Part shown: in pieces, positions 24,860 to 35,490 of the stretch | How positions within the stretch are numbered: the stretch's first letter is position 1 | How the letters are laid out: each line of letters opens with the position of its first letter | Notes under the pieces: model-generated | Told to the model about the DNA's origin: nothing | The model's input: only the letters and a program-made list of their open reading frames with translations | Database searches by the model: none | Assembly: GCA_018340805.1 (NCBI GenBank) | Contig: JACMZG010001911.1 | Location: forward strand, 36,741,200-36,805,199 | Direction of reading: 5' to 3' | DNA length: 64,000 bases | Source: Microvelia longipes | Lineage: Eukaryota > Arthropoda > Insecta > Hemiptera > Veliidae | Program-made: the position numbers and the translations under genes

Positions 24860-25200
24860 TTGTCCGAGAGAAACTTAGAAAATGTATCAAAAAAATGCGA
24901 TGCATGTACTCCACTTAGTTCAGGCTTGGTCAGCGGCCTTATTATAAGGGCGCCCCTTATAATAAGGCCCTATTTATACCTGTCTCTAACCCTGTCTTCC
25001 AGGACGAATATTATAGCCATGAGAAGGAATAATAGGGATCGAGGGTTCTCACCTTCAAGTGGATTACGCCTCCCACAATGGATGCGAAACGTCGGATTCT
25101 TCTTCTACATTGACGCGGTCACCACCGGAAGACCTAAAGCTTCATGACAATAACCGCGGAAGCCTACGCAGTTTATTAATTGTCAATTTATAAATAATAC
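24860..25200. other. GC-richer island with a 35-bp near-palindrome
   Basis: 24935-24969 is a near-perfect palindrome: GGCCTTATTATAAGGG, a CGC centre, then its complement. Downstream the 25020-25150 stretch (CACAATGGATGCGAAACGTC, GACGCGGTCACCACCGG) is much less AT-rich than its surroundings. A 95-residue frame is open across it on +, but its wording is not like any family I know. It ends against a 5S-core SINE at 25240. Probably mobile-element debris. Confidence 0.45.
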
Positions 25201-25239
25201 TCACTTAATACTTCCATTTTTTCACCACATCGGATTAAG

Positions 25240-25550
25240 AACAAATTAACCGCACTACCTCGAAATTGCTCTGTTTGTCTGTTCGTCCCCAGAATATAAA
25301 AATCACCGTATTTATACGGCAACACATCTTCGGACTCGCTCGTTTTCAGACAGTAAATACATTTTGATTCCTAAGGGTCACTCATCCAAGCACTGACCTT
25401 GCTCGATGCTTCCTAACTTTTATGATTCAATGAAAACCGTAGATATCCATGCTGTGTGGAAAAGAAACTTGTGTGGTACATAAAGATATATACTTGTGCC
25501 AAATTTCAACTCAATTGAATTATTTTTCTTTCTTATAAATTTTACTTTCT
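25240..25550 (-). mobile_element. 5S-core SINE copy with the best-preserved core
   Basis: The minus strand reads AATCATAAAAGTTAGGAAGC, then ATCGAGCAAGGTCAGTGC, then TTGGATGAGTGACC. This follows the 5S rRNA order (GATCAYCGAAGTTAA, GGTCAGTACTTGGATGGGTGACC) for about 50 nt. The linker with CAATTGAGTTGAAATTTGG and the GC-richer 3' end are both present. Confidence 0.78.
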
Positions 25551-25557
25551 TGTTTGT

Positions 25558-25997
25558 CTTTCTTATAAATATTTAGTATGCCGCCGCCAGTACAAATTTA
25601 TTTTATTGCTCTTAACAACTTTATTTGACCTGAACGGATTTAAAGCCTATAAGGACTTTTTTGTTGGACCCTCTTATGATTATTATCCCTTCCACCTCTA
25701 ACCACCTCTTATAAATTTAAATGGAAAATATTATTGAACTTTATAAATTGACATGCTTGGTATAAATTAGGAATTCGATTTGTGATTTAGCACGCATATA
25801 GTCATGTATGCAACCAACATATGTGTCAAATTTTAGCCCATTATGAATAGTAGTACTAGTTTATCGTTTGACATTTTATAAGAGGGCCCAACAAAAAAGT
25901 CCAGATAGAATTTAAATCCGTTCAGGTCAAATGAAGTTGTTTAGAGCAATAAAATAAATTTGTACTGGCGGCAGCATACTTAATATTTATAAGAAAG
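25558..25997. mobile_element. MITE-like element with about 120-bp inverted ends
   Basis: The left arm (25558-25677) and right arm (25878-25997) are imperfect reverse complements, sharing AGTATGCCGCCGCCAGTACA, TTGACCTGAACGGATTTAAA and GGACTTTTTTGTTGG. The 200-bp centre has no coding. Single-arm relatives lie at 31045-31135 and 54915-55035. Target-site duplication was not clear. Confidence 0.8.
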
Positions 25998-27303
25998 GCC
26001 TGGGTAAAAAAAGAAAAACGCATAAAAGTAAAAATATTATAAATTTTTAAATTATGTCAAACGTCTAGTGATAACATGTTCCATACACCTCGGGAGTAAT
26101 ATGCTATTTCTCCTTACTTCCTTCACCCTTACTGGGAGGTATATTCCACTGGTGTCATCGGCTTTTGCCTCAGGAACCAACTTATTGTTGTGGAAAATAA
26201 TAGCATTCTTTACTCACTCGGTGAATAAAAAATAACTCTTTTACAGATGTGATTTTTATTAATAGTTTTAGTACCATATCGTCCAGATTTATGTCTTAAT
26301 CCACTTTAATAATTAGGCTCCTAATCGGCCAGTACTGTTTTAATTACATAATTGTACTTAATATGTCCTTAATTACTTTACTAACTAGTAATAATTTTAC
26401 AGTAGATTAATAGTTGGTAATTTGATTTAAAATTATATAATTTACAAAAAAATAGATAAAAAACTATTTTTTTCTTTAAAGTTTACTATGGTGACGAATA
26501 AATAATAAATTGCTGCATATTATATTATATACCAGTATTATTATTTATTCAGACAATATAAAAATAGAAGTCATAAAAGTAAATGCAGGATTTTATAGAG
26601 TTAAAGAAAGAAACTAACCTCAAATTCAAGATGGTAAGATAAAAGTCTATTTATGGGTATTATAAAAAATAAAATATTCCTCGCTTGGCTCTGGCACAAG
26701 TCTTAATATTTACTAAGATTTGGAAAACGAGTAAGGCGTGTCTGCGTGGGGATGGTTTTTAGAAAATGGTTTTATTGTTAAAATATCAATTAATATTCTG
26801 TTTGTAGTTAGGAGTGTTAGTTGGCTTTGTGGTGGTTTGGGATAGAGTATGAGAGTGTTGCGGCTCTAAAGAACCAGAGAGGTTTTGCTTTTCTAGTTCC
26901 CTTGAGAATCTCTGGCAATGAGAAAGAGTTGAAGGGTTAAGAATTGCATCCCTAGCCCCTTTCCATTTCTCCTTAACTCGCTATTATATATCCCTAACCT
27001 CCCTTACAAGCTACTTTCTATACACAAACTCTCTTGAGATACAAAAACCGTAAATTAATTACTCTAATTCTCCCAAGAGAGAGAAAAACATGGTAAAAGA
27101 AATAGAAAAGGAAAAAAATCTCAGATTAAATATTATACAAACATGAACTACAATGCACGTACTCAACTCGAGCGCATAAATTACTATTAAATAAACATAA
27201 TGTTTTTTAACATTTTAAAACATATTTTTGTTTAATTATTTACATTTGCTAGATAAAACAATCCTTACGGGCTATTTGAAGTGATAAGAGGATTATAATA
27301 AAA
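25998..27303. other. Intronic DNA, nothing seen
   Basis: AT-rich, with a G/T-rich patch at 26730-26940 but no recognisable element. Confidence 0.55.
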
Positions 27304-27486
27304 GGTCTCGTCGTTGACATGGCTACTAATTAGTCCATCATTAGTATAGCTATCAAGTGGTCTATGTCGTTGACACGGCAACTAAATAGTCCATAGCATA
27401 ACTATCAAGTAGGCCTCGCCATTGAAACGGCTACCAAATAGTCCCTACCATACGATAGCTATCTAGCAGGCCACGCCTTTGACACA
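27304..27486 (+). repeat. Minisatellite, unit about 53-57 bp, 3.3 copies
   Basis: Units begin at about 27304, 27359, 27412 and 27469 with GGYCTCGTCGTTGACACGGC and contain ACTAAATAGTCCAT and ATAGCTATCAAGT. Units differ by 15-25 percent. Confidence 0.85.
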
Positions 27487-27857
27487 TTTTAAGTAATATT
27501 TTTGATTGTTACCCCAAAAATTGGTCTACATCAGAATTATCACTAATTTTTAACAAGCTTTAGACAAATAAGTAGTTAGACTTTTGGTTAAAATTAGCTT
27601 ATGGACACTAAAAAAATCATGGCCAATAATTACTTTATCATATTAATATAGGTGAAAATATAGAGAAAAATGTTGAATATACATTTTGCTAAGCCAAATG
27701 GTTACGTATGTGCTAATTGGTTAAAAAGTTCTACTGCCAAGTGTATCCAATAAACGTCTTTAAAGCCATTGTAGAAATTTAAATTATCATTACCAGGTTG
27801 GTAAAGTCAACATTTTTGGTGAACGAAAACGTCTTTTCATCTCAGATATATTGTCTC

Positions 27858-28373
27858 TAAACTAAATAGTATATTAATAAATTTACTCAAGAGTTAACTT
27901 TCTGCCGCATCCGCCCATCATCAGTCTATAAAAAAACAAAAAAAAAATCAACTAACTTAAAATATGTAAAAACTAAAAAATACAATACGTCTATAATAAA
28001 GCAAAAGGAAAATTATAAAGCAAACAATAAAAAGTATTAATGAAATGTTGAGAAGATAGATAAACGTATCATTCTAACTGTACTGACAGGGTACACAGTT
28101 TATTGTGTACCCTAAAAAAGTGTACTACTTATTGAGTACACTAAATAAGTGTACTCCTCTATCTTGAAGCCAATGTCTCAGTGCGATAGCCTTCAAACAT
28201 TCTTTTATATCATAAATGGAGGCTCCATTTTTGATGTCTTTGAGAATTTCGTAGGCTTCAAGAATATCTAGGTTAGTATTTTCATTGCTTATCATAAAAG
28301 TAGTGTAATCCATATAAACTGGCGATATCGGAATGCGGCAGAAAGTTAACTCTTGAGTTATTAATCTACTGTT
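27858..28373 (-). mobile_element. Small TIR element with an internal open frame
   Basis: A perfect 26-bp inverted repeat (27885-27910 and 28333-28358, ACTCAAGAGTTAACTTTCTG CCGCAT) is extended outward by imperfect matching to about 27858 and 28373. Just inside the right end, a 62-codon frame opens on the minus strand (28313 to 28125). Next come two palindromes, GGGTACACA-GTTTAT-TGTGTACCC and AGTGTACT-ACTTATTG-AGTACACT (28089-28141). No transposase motif is visible. Probably a deletion derivative of a DNA transposon. Confidence 0.7.
28125..28313 (-). CDS. Small hypothetical frame inside a TIR element
   Basis: Sixty-two codons starting MDYTTFMISNENTNLDILEA and ending near a GTGTAC palindrome. 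The predicted chain is helical and acidic at the start (LDILEAYEILKDIKNG) with a basic centre (KECLKAIALRHWL). Composition is more protein-like than other frames here. It begins about 20 bp inside the right terminal repeat of the enclosing element. It may be the decayed N-terminal piece of a transposon protein. I do not recognise the family, and chance is a real alternative. Confidence 0.25.
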   Translation of the reverse strand: MDYTTFMISNENTNLDILEAYEILKDIKNGASIYDIKECLKAIALRHWLQDRGVHLFSVLNK

Positions 28374-29682
28374 TAGCGGAAAGACTATTTATTTATCTAT
28401 TGAATTACTCTACAGAGCAGCAATTAATATTATCTTTTCATCTTGTGGACTGTATTGTTGTCGCTGATTGATTTTCCTTTGAACCTTCAAATTATCAGTG
28501 TTACGAAAAGCAATTGTATAAATTAATATTGTCTGTTAATGTGAAAACTGTTCTTACTCGATAAAATTTTTCCCGATAGTAAAATACAGAATAGTAATAA
28601 TATTATTGAAATAGTATCATCTAAGATTTAAATTAAATTATAGTAAACGATTAAGTATACTTTAATGAAAAATAAGTTTAAAAAAATAAATAAGTAAATA
28701 CTAAAGATATAATACTAAGAAAATATGTAAGTCAATATAATAGTTAGCTCATGATTCTAAAATGTAAGAATTAGTTTACTAAGTTGTGTTAAAGTATTTT
28801 TAAATAATTTTAAACTTTTTTTTACTTATATCCTACAATTACTTTTTAAAGGGCTATAAAATACTATTGTTTAAAAAAACAATTTATAGGTTTAAGTTAA
28901 ACTGTTGGAATTTAGCATAAAATACTTTTCACTGTTAAACTTAAAATAAGCATTACTGTCATAAAATAAAGATAAAGAGAGAAAAAAAGGTAATATCCAT
29001 TTACTTCGTTAAGTTGCTCAAGTGAAAATCAATAGGCAATAACCAGTAAGGCAAAAGTAAAGGCAAAGAACTGATGAATAATAGCTTATATACCTGCTGA
29101 CTAGGAGCAATTACCTGGAGCAGAGCTTGATATCAAAACTTGCAAGGGGAAAAGATTATCTTTTATAATATAAATGGAATAATAGATCGGGTCCATTATT
29201 TTACTGGGCTAGAAAAAGAACTTTCTAAGAATAAAACCTGTTTCATATCTAGCAGTAAATAAATTTACCCTCTATGTAATAGGATTTTACTGAAACATTA
29301 TTAGTATTATAACATTATAGCCTACTTTATTCTAAAAGTGATACCAACACTATGTATCCTTTAATAAATAAATATCAATTGAATTAATGAAGATTTCATT
29401 CCTTTTTTATTGTTTATAATAAAATAATGTAAACTCTCATTATTATAAAGTATTGTTTCCAGAAAGTATTTTTATTACTGCTATGAAATAGATGCTATAC
29501 AGCTTTTATCAAATCAGTGTTAAAAGTTTTTGTGGGGCAATTATAATGAATGTAGTATTATTTTTTCAATAATATTTGTAATTAAAATATTGAAGACGGT
29601 TGTAATATTTTGGTTAATGTTTTACTATTTAATTACTTTTTAGATTACTTGTTTAGACGTGGAAGTTTGTGACAATGGTTAA
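28374..29682. other. Intronic AT-rich DNA, nothing seen
   Basis: No repeats, RNA genes or coding recognised. Confidence 0.55.
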
Positions 29683-29879
29683 TTATGAGTAAAATTAGTT
29701 GGACGTAATCCATTGTCGATGTTATTTACAATTAATGACGTTTCGGGAGCAGATAGTTCTCCTAGCATCATCGTATTTCTCAAGACGAACCTGATTATGG
29801 GAGAAGTACCTACTTCTGAAACATCGTTAATTTTAAATAACATTGACAATGGATTACGTCCAACTAATTTTACTCATAA
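29683..29879. mobile_element. 197-bp hairpin MITE
   Basis: The outer 35 bp are a near-perfect inverted repeat (TTATGAGTAAAATTAGTTGG then ACGTAATCCATTGTC). Similarity continues with gaps to about 29750 and 29805, so the whole element can fold into one long hairpin. No room for coding; the 64-codon frame crossing it is a by-product. Confidence 0.85.
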
Positions 29880-30119
29880 CTTGTTTAACATATGTTTGAT
29901 GTTTTAAATTGAGCATAAATGCGTTTGGTGTAGGTATCCGGTATGTGTCTTGTTACAATCCTGCTCAAACCTCTATCTTAATTTTGTTTAACTAATAATT
30001 TTATCTTTTATTCTATGCTCAACGGTAAATTTATTTTATTAATTATTTTAACTAAATTTCTATTCTTATTTGTTACTTTGTATTTTTTTATTTATTTATT
30101 TTCTTTCTAAGTAGGGTTT

Positions 30120-30235
30120 TAATTTTTTGTCTTATTTGTTTAATAGGCACTGATGATGACCTCTTGTTAGGTCGAAAGCGCTCTGCTTTATTGTAAATAA
30201 ATATCTTAAACTGTGGAGAGACTTTCTATTCTTTC
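30120..30235 (+). repeat. Repeat with CTGATGA...GAAAGC hairpin, hammerhead-like
   Basis: CTGATGA (30150-30156) is followed by T, a hairpin GACCT-CTTGTT-AGGTC, then GAAAGC (30174). AGC/GCT can form a short third stem. TATTTGTTTA upstream can pair with TAAATAAATA downstream. This is the layout of a hammerhead core, but the extra T between the core and stem II breaks the consensus. A related copy is at 51940-52020 on the other strand. Confidence 0.5.
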
Positions 30236-30671
30236 GTTCTTTTTGTTTAACATAGATAGTAAAGTTCATTCTGTCTCTCAAAAAGTTGTAGGGTATGATT
30301 TCATTGACTTGCAAATATAAGTATTCTTTTTGCTGTTTACGAATAGAAGTCCCTACTTGTAAATCAAGTTAGCGAAGCAACATACTTAAAAAAGCACATT
30401 CTATGAAATTTATAATTTTTTAATCCAAGAAATTGAAGAGAAACATCTGTTTTATAACGATAGTATAAAACAGAATGAAATTTGCTGAAATTGTTAATTA
30501 TTTATTCCTGAGAGTAGACGAATTTCTGCACCAATAAAATGCTTGTTTACTCAATGTAATAATATTGGTTTCTCTTTTAACTAGATGAAAACAGAAAATA
30601 AATTCAGCAACAGCAACATATTTATTTATGCACCGTGGGAGTAAAGAATGTTATTATCAACTGAAGCATTT

Positions 30672-30915
30672 ATTTCCCGAGGGGAGCCGAGTTATTTATG
30701 TGTTTATCTCCCGAGGCAAAGACAAGGTAGTTATGATAATAAACTCCCGAGGCGAAGACAAGGTAGTTATGATAATAAACTCCCGAGGCGAACACAAGGT
30801 AGTTATGATAATAAACTCCCGAGGCGAACACAAGGTAGTTATAATAATAAACTCCCGAAGCGAAGTCAAGGTAGTTATGATAATAAACTCCCAAGGCGAA
30901 GTCTCGGTACTTGCG
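30672..30915 (+). repeat. 36-bp minisatellite, about 6 copies
   Basis: Exact 36-bp period from 30708: units CTCCCGAGGCGAAGACAAGG then TAGTTATGATAATAAA. A variant unit precedes it (30672) and a decayed one ends it (30888). Because 36 is a multiple of three, frames stay open on both strands; these are not taken as genes. Confidence 0.95.
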
Positions 30916-31044
30916 TCTTACGTTATTTTTAGTCATCTACGTCATTTAATTATTGTTATATTCTTATTTTTAAATGTTTTTTTGTGCTTTATTTTACATT
31001 TCTTGTGGTTGGATCCCCGTAATAAATGTAGGGGTCCTCCCCCA

Positions 31045-31135
31045 AAAAAATATTGCTGTAAACAACTTTTTTTTAACTAAAACGGATTTTGAGCCAATTA
31101 AAATATTTTTTTGGTTAGGCCTCTCTTATAAATTT
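31045..31135 (+). mobile_element. Single-arm relative of the 25558 MITE
   Basis: ATTGCTGTAAACAACTTTTT, AACTAAAACGGATTTTGAGC and GGCCTCTCTTATAAA follow the left arm of 25558-25997 in order. It begins beside a 12-bp inverted CCCCGTAATAAATGTAGGGG at 31014. Confidence 0.6.
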
Positions 31136-32609
31136 TCGGAGAGCCACCCCCGGCAAAGTTTTAAAAATTAATCGGTCCCCATTGTAAATTTAGAAGATAC
31201 CAATAAAAAAATGATATAATTGGTTCTAACCCCAATAATAGAAAACACTTTTTTTCTCCTTTGGGAGTGAAAAGTGCTTCTTCATTACTTAAAAACTAGT
31301 CGATAAACTTTACATTATACACCGTCTGGAGATGAAAGAATTTAATACTCAATGGAAGCTGTAACTTAAAACAAGTCTTAAAATAGTTAGTGATTATAGC
31401 ATATAATGAATTTATAAAGTAATTAATAAAAAATATGATGATATATGATTTAGCATTGATGGCGGAGAGATAACGACGCAAGGCATATTAAATGAAAGTA
31501 GCACATCTCTGCTTTTATTCCCTATTTAGACAATGTAAATATTAATTTAAGTTTTGTCTGCCTATGGATATGCTGCTACTTACACTCCCTAGAAAGGGAA
31601 GTGACATTTACAGTGCGTTTAACGAGACTTCTTATAGAACTTAAATAAGGAAAAGATAAAATACTTATTATCTACTCCTTAGGTTTTCGTTATAAAAATA
31701 ATGAACTCATTTTACATAGTTTATTATGTCCCTGTCTGATTGTTGTCTGCACATATCGTATATCAATCATAAAATGAGTGTTAAAGGCAAAGCAATAAAA
31801 AAAAATAAAAATAATGCCATGACATAAAAGAAAAAAACAAGGCCTTTCTTAGATAGAATTCACGTATAAGGAGAATAAATCTGATTTATTGGACTGTCAC
31901 GGGATAAAATAACAAATATACAGGGGGCTAGTTTACACGCGAACTCATCTATAACATACCGAAGAAAAGGGCCCCCACGTATAGCTATATCGTATAGATA
32001 GCTTATACCTTTTATTTGCTGTATATAATACTATTTTATCTGTTCAAAACCAATAATGGAATATACAATAAAAGAAATAAATATGATGGTAAATAATAAC
32101 AAAATGGTTAGATGATTTTGAACTATAACATGTTAAAAAAAACCTTGACCAGAAGTCGGGAACCTGCGACTCCTGTGACGCATGCGGCTTTTTGATGGCT
32201 AATGCACGGATTCAATAATTATTTTTATAAAATGGAACCAAGATATAAGGTTACATGATAGCTGAAATTTGTAATTTAATTCATTATTCCTATATGACTT
32301 GCATTCAATAAATAATAAATTATTATTTCAGAAATAAATATTCTCTTATTTGGTTTGCTTTGCTCGAGTTGCATTGTGACCCGACTATACTAATATTGGA
32401 GGCGGCTTTTAATTAGGACTAGCAAATGCAAAAAAATATTTTAGGATGATTTTTGGTATTAGGATAGTAGAATTCCGTCATTCGAATAACTGTATAGGCG
32501 TCATTTTATGATTACTAAATTCTATACTCTAGCAGTAAAACAGACCATATAAATGTTTTATTAATATAATAAAGCTATTGCACCATTTTTTTAAATTCAA
32601 AGGTACTTT
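31136..32609. other. Intronic DNA
   Basis: Apart from the weak tRNA-like piece at 32150 there is only a short palindromic TATAGCTATATCGTATAGAT near 31980. Confidence 0.55.
32150..32212 (-). mobile_element. Possible tRNA-like fragment
   Basis: The minus strand has CATTAGCCATCAAAAAGCCG and GAGTCGCAGGTTCCCGACTT, resembling A and B boxes. It is a GC-richer island in AT-rich DNA. Weak. Confidence 0.3.
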
Positions 32610-32780
32610 CTAGATTAAAAAATCGGGTACGGTGTACCTCGAAACTTATCTTCGTTAAATCGGATTCGCTACGATCATCCTCTCTACTTCTGATTTTCTT
32701 CGCTCTTTCTCAGAGTATACAGGTCGTTAAATTTATAAATATATTAGTTTCATTCCCAGCGATCACACAACTAAGTTTAA
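32610..32780 (-). mobile_element. 5S-core SINE family, 3' end fragment
   Basis: AATCGGGTACGGTGTACCTC at the left is the reverse of the family 3' end. GATTCGCTACGATCATCCTC and a second TCTTCGCTCTTTCTC block correspond to the duplicated GAGGACG parts of the 34725 copy. Confidence 0.6.
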
Positions 32781-32959
32781 CCTTAGTTGTTTTTGATCAA
32801 ATACTATAATACATCACTAGTATGTCTTAGTAGTGTTACAATTCTACGTATTAATACTACAGCATAGTAGTAGTACTATCTACATTGTGATTACACTCAG
32901 AGGTTCTTAAAAAATCGACAACGGTGGTTTTTGTGCAAACACAAATGTTGCCTATATAT

Positions 32960-33112
32960 AAGGAAAATACAAGAAATGAAGAAAATGCAAAAAATGAGGA
33001 AAATTACATAAATAAGGAAAATACAAAAAAATGAGTAAAATACAAAATATGATAAAATTACAAAAAAGAGGTAAATACTGAAAATAAGGAAAATACAAAA
33101 AAATAGGAAAAT
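32960..33112. repeat. Degenerate purine-rich minisatellite
   Basis: About eight units of 17-20 bp resembling AAGGAAAATACAAAAAATG. Nearly all purine apart from the TAC step. Confidence 0.8.
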
Positions 33113-34199
33113 TTGCAATTCGCTAATTGTGTTATTTTGTACAAAAATTATTCATTAAAAAATAATTAAAGGATTTTTATCGGTACTTTATGCTAAATAG
33201 TGCTTTAAAAATTGTCATTATAAAGTTTGCTTAATATATCGATGCGCGCAGAAGTAAGAGGAAATAATAAAAACATCCTTAAAAGGAGAATATCCGGTTT
33301 TTTCTTATCTCTAGTCAACATGACTTGCGAAAAATTCTAGAAAAACAAAACCATTTCAATGTAATAGTGGTAACATGATTTTTAAGAAAAAAATACTATT
33401 TTCGAAAACGCACACAAACATAAACTTTAAAAAAAAGTTACGTCTATAAAAGTACAGAAACCAATTTACGTGAATGTAGAAAGTTTATTTTTTGTAACTT
33501 TAGCCAACACTAGGACCCACAAAAACTCCAAAAGAAAACTTTTAACTCTAGAAAAAGAAAGATACTTGAGAAAGTTGAGCACTATAACTTTACGAAAAAC
33601 CTATAGCCCTTTTTCTTCGATAAACTATAGAAAAAGAATGAGAGGATGTAACTCTGATAATAACTTCATATATTTTTGTTGCACAAACAAGAGTTATATG
33701 GAGTCTAGATAGTCGTAGAAGTATTTTGTAAAAGAAAATATAATAAATTGAAACAATTATTATTGTTTTCCAGAAGTTTAAAAAAAAATCATTCCTTTTA
33801 TCTGAACTTTTTGAATGTAATATTTATTTATTTATTACTTTTTTAGTTTTTATTACTTTACGCATAAGCTAAAATAATCATTATATCACAGTGAAATAAT
33901 ACTGTTACTTACTATGCCACCGTTTCACACTATCAGTTTATTGCTTCGCCAATATTTTTTTCTCCTCAGCTCCTAATGTTGGTATTTGGAAAATTATTGT
34001 GTTTATCCTAATAATTCAAAACCAAGGTTTTACTATGAAATTTCTGAAGGGAATAATTATCTGTTCCAGACATTTTTATGATTTTTACTTTAGAATTTTC
34101 ATGATTTTCTTCATCCTGTCAGTGTTGTGTCTGTTTGTAACGTGTACATCCTACCGTGTAAAAATTTCTTTAGTTTTTCTGATTATTTAAGAATTTACA

Positions 34200-34520
34200 T
34201 CTGAGCTTTCTCATATCGCACTTCACACAATCTATTCCTTCCTCTACCTGTAGGTCTCCTGTCAGCAGAATTTTCTTTCAAAATATTCTTTACCACGTCT
34301 GTCTTTTGCTCGTTACATGCCCGTAAATGCCGTTGCTCCTATTATTGCTGGGATATCAGGCACCGTATGTGTTTATCAGTTCCATTTGTTTCATTCTTCA
34401 CAATTCGTTACTTTTTCAAACACTAATATCTTTCACTTCTTGGGCTGTGGTCCATGATTCGACCATAAAGAACTGTTTGCAGGATAATTGTTGGATGTAT
34501 TTTATTTTAGACGATCAGGA
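34200..34520 (-). pseudogene. Decayed LINE-like reverse-transcriptase C-terminal region
   Basis: Minus-strand translation, with stops and frame changes, gives a piece QTVLYGRIMDHSP followed later by VVKNILKENSADRRPTGRGR. These resemble the LYG-x-E-x-W segment and the V-K-K-I-L...G-R-R-P-x-G-R-P-R-x-R segment seen at the end of many non-LTR reverse transcriptases (RTE-, CR1- and Jockey-like). The order and spacing are right. Stops between them mean it is dead. The plus-strand 146-codon frame across the same DNA is then a shadow. No clade call is possible. Confidence 0.45.
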
Positions 34521-34724
34521 GAGAAGCCTTAATCTTAATCTTAATCTCAGCAGTTTGCTTATGGAATCCTTGACCTATTTCAAGCTTGAATCCTCATTAA
34601 TATTTTACTGCCATTTTTATTTTCATCGTCGATTACTTAAAGTACTTAAACTCTTTAAGGCTTTAAGGTACTTAAACTATTTTCTCCCGCGGTCTGGGGA
34701 TTTTTCTGACGAGTGTGTGGAGAT

Positions 34725-35490
34725 ACATTCAATTTTTACTTTTCTCATTTATACCGTAGGTATATAGGAAAAGTATTGTGTTTGCAAAAAAAAAAAAAAA
34801 CCAAAACCAGCACGAAAACGGAATGATCCGTTTCAGGTCTTTTTTTAAGTCCCCCTGAGTAGTTTTCTCAAAGTTGTCTCTATGTTTGTGTGTCTGTTCT
34901 CATCGTAGCTCCCAGTCTATTTACGCTAGAGGGTTGAAACTTTGTACTCAAATCAGGTGTAGTAGTCTTTATAAAATATTTTTTATGACATCATTAACCC
35001 GGAATAATGACTCAGCAAAACTGTCGAAAAATATAAAACGCGGAAAAATGTTGCGATCAATTTGAAGTTTAGCACTTTTGTAGACCTAAATATTATACAT
35101 ATAAGACCTAAATATGTGGCAGGTTTCATGACAGGCTCAGCATTTGTCAATTGTTATCAAATTACTTGTGTACGTTTTTTTTAAAAAATGGAATCAAATT
35201 TTCCTATTCAGTCGAAAATAATCCAATTCAGTTGAAATTCTGTTCAAAGGTATACCTTTACGCAATGAATAAGTGCACTAAGTTTCGTTTCAATACAAGT
35301 ATATTATGATTTTTGTTGGATCATTAAAGTTAAGCAGTATAGTGCCTGGGTGGGTGACCGCTGTGATTGAAATGAATGTATTTTCTATCTGAGGACGAGT
35401 GAAGCGAGTCCGAAGTAAAGAGGACGACGTAGCGAATCCGATGTGATAAGGGAAAGTTCCGAGGTACCCCGTACCCGATTTTTACATTCA
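34725..35490 (+). mobile_element. Longest copy of a SINE-like family with a 5S-rRNA-like core
   Basis: In order: a body with poly-A (34785-34799) and CATCGTAGCTCCCAG; an ATGACATCATTAACCCGG segment; a linker with GTTTCGTTTCAATACAAG; a 5S-like core (GATCATTAAAGTTAAGCAG, then GGGTGGGTGACCGC) at 35320-35375; and a GC-richer 3' end GAGGACGAGTGAAGCGAGTC ending in CCGAGGTACCCCGTACCCG. The core corresponds to the 5S rRNA stretch around the C box of its Pol III promoter, with a deletion between the two parts. Sense is set by the 5S strand. No coding. Element limits are estimates. Confidence 0.7.

Noticed and set aside
24860..25147. 95-codon plus frame over the GC-richer island
   Set aside because: Wording is not like a known family and crosses a palindrome; likely element debris.
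30708..30915. Evenly spaced repeats that might suggest a CRISPR array
   Set aside because: Units are contiguous with no unique spacers and the host is eukaryotic.
30628..31080. 150-codon frame with 12-residue repeats
   Set aside because: Produced by a 36-bp minisatellite whose period is a multiple of three; all frames stay open and none is protein-like outside the repeat.
34327..34767. 146-codon plus frame
   Set aside because: Antisense to the decayed reverse-transcriptase pieces on the minus strand; composition follows the T-rich strand.
35320..35375. A genuine 5S rRNA gene
   Set aside because: Only the central part is present, with a deletion, and similar cores recur in a repeat context.
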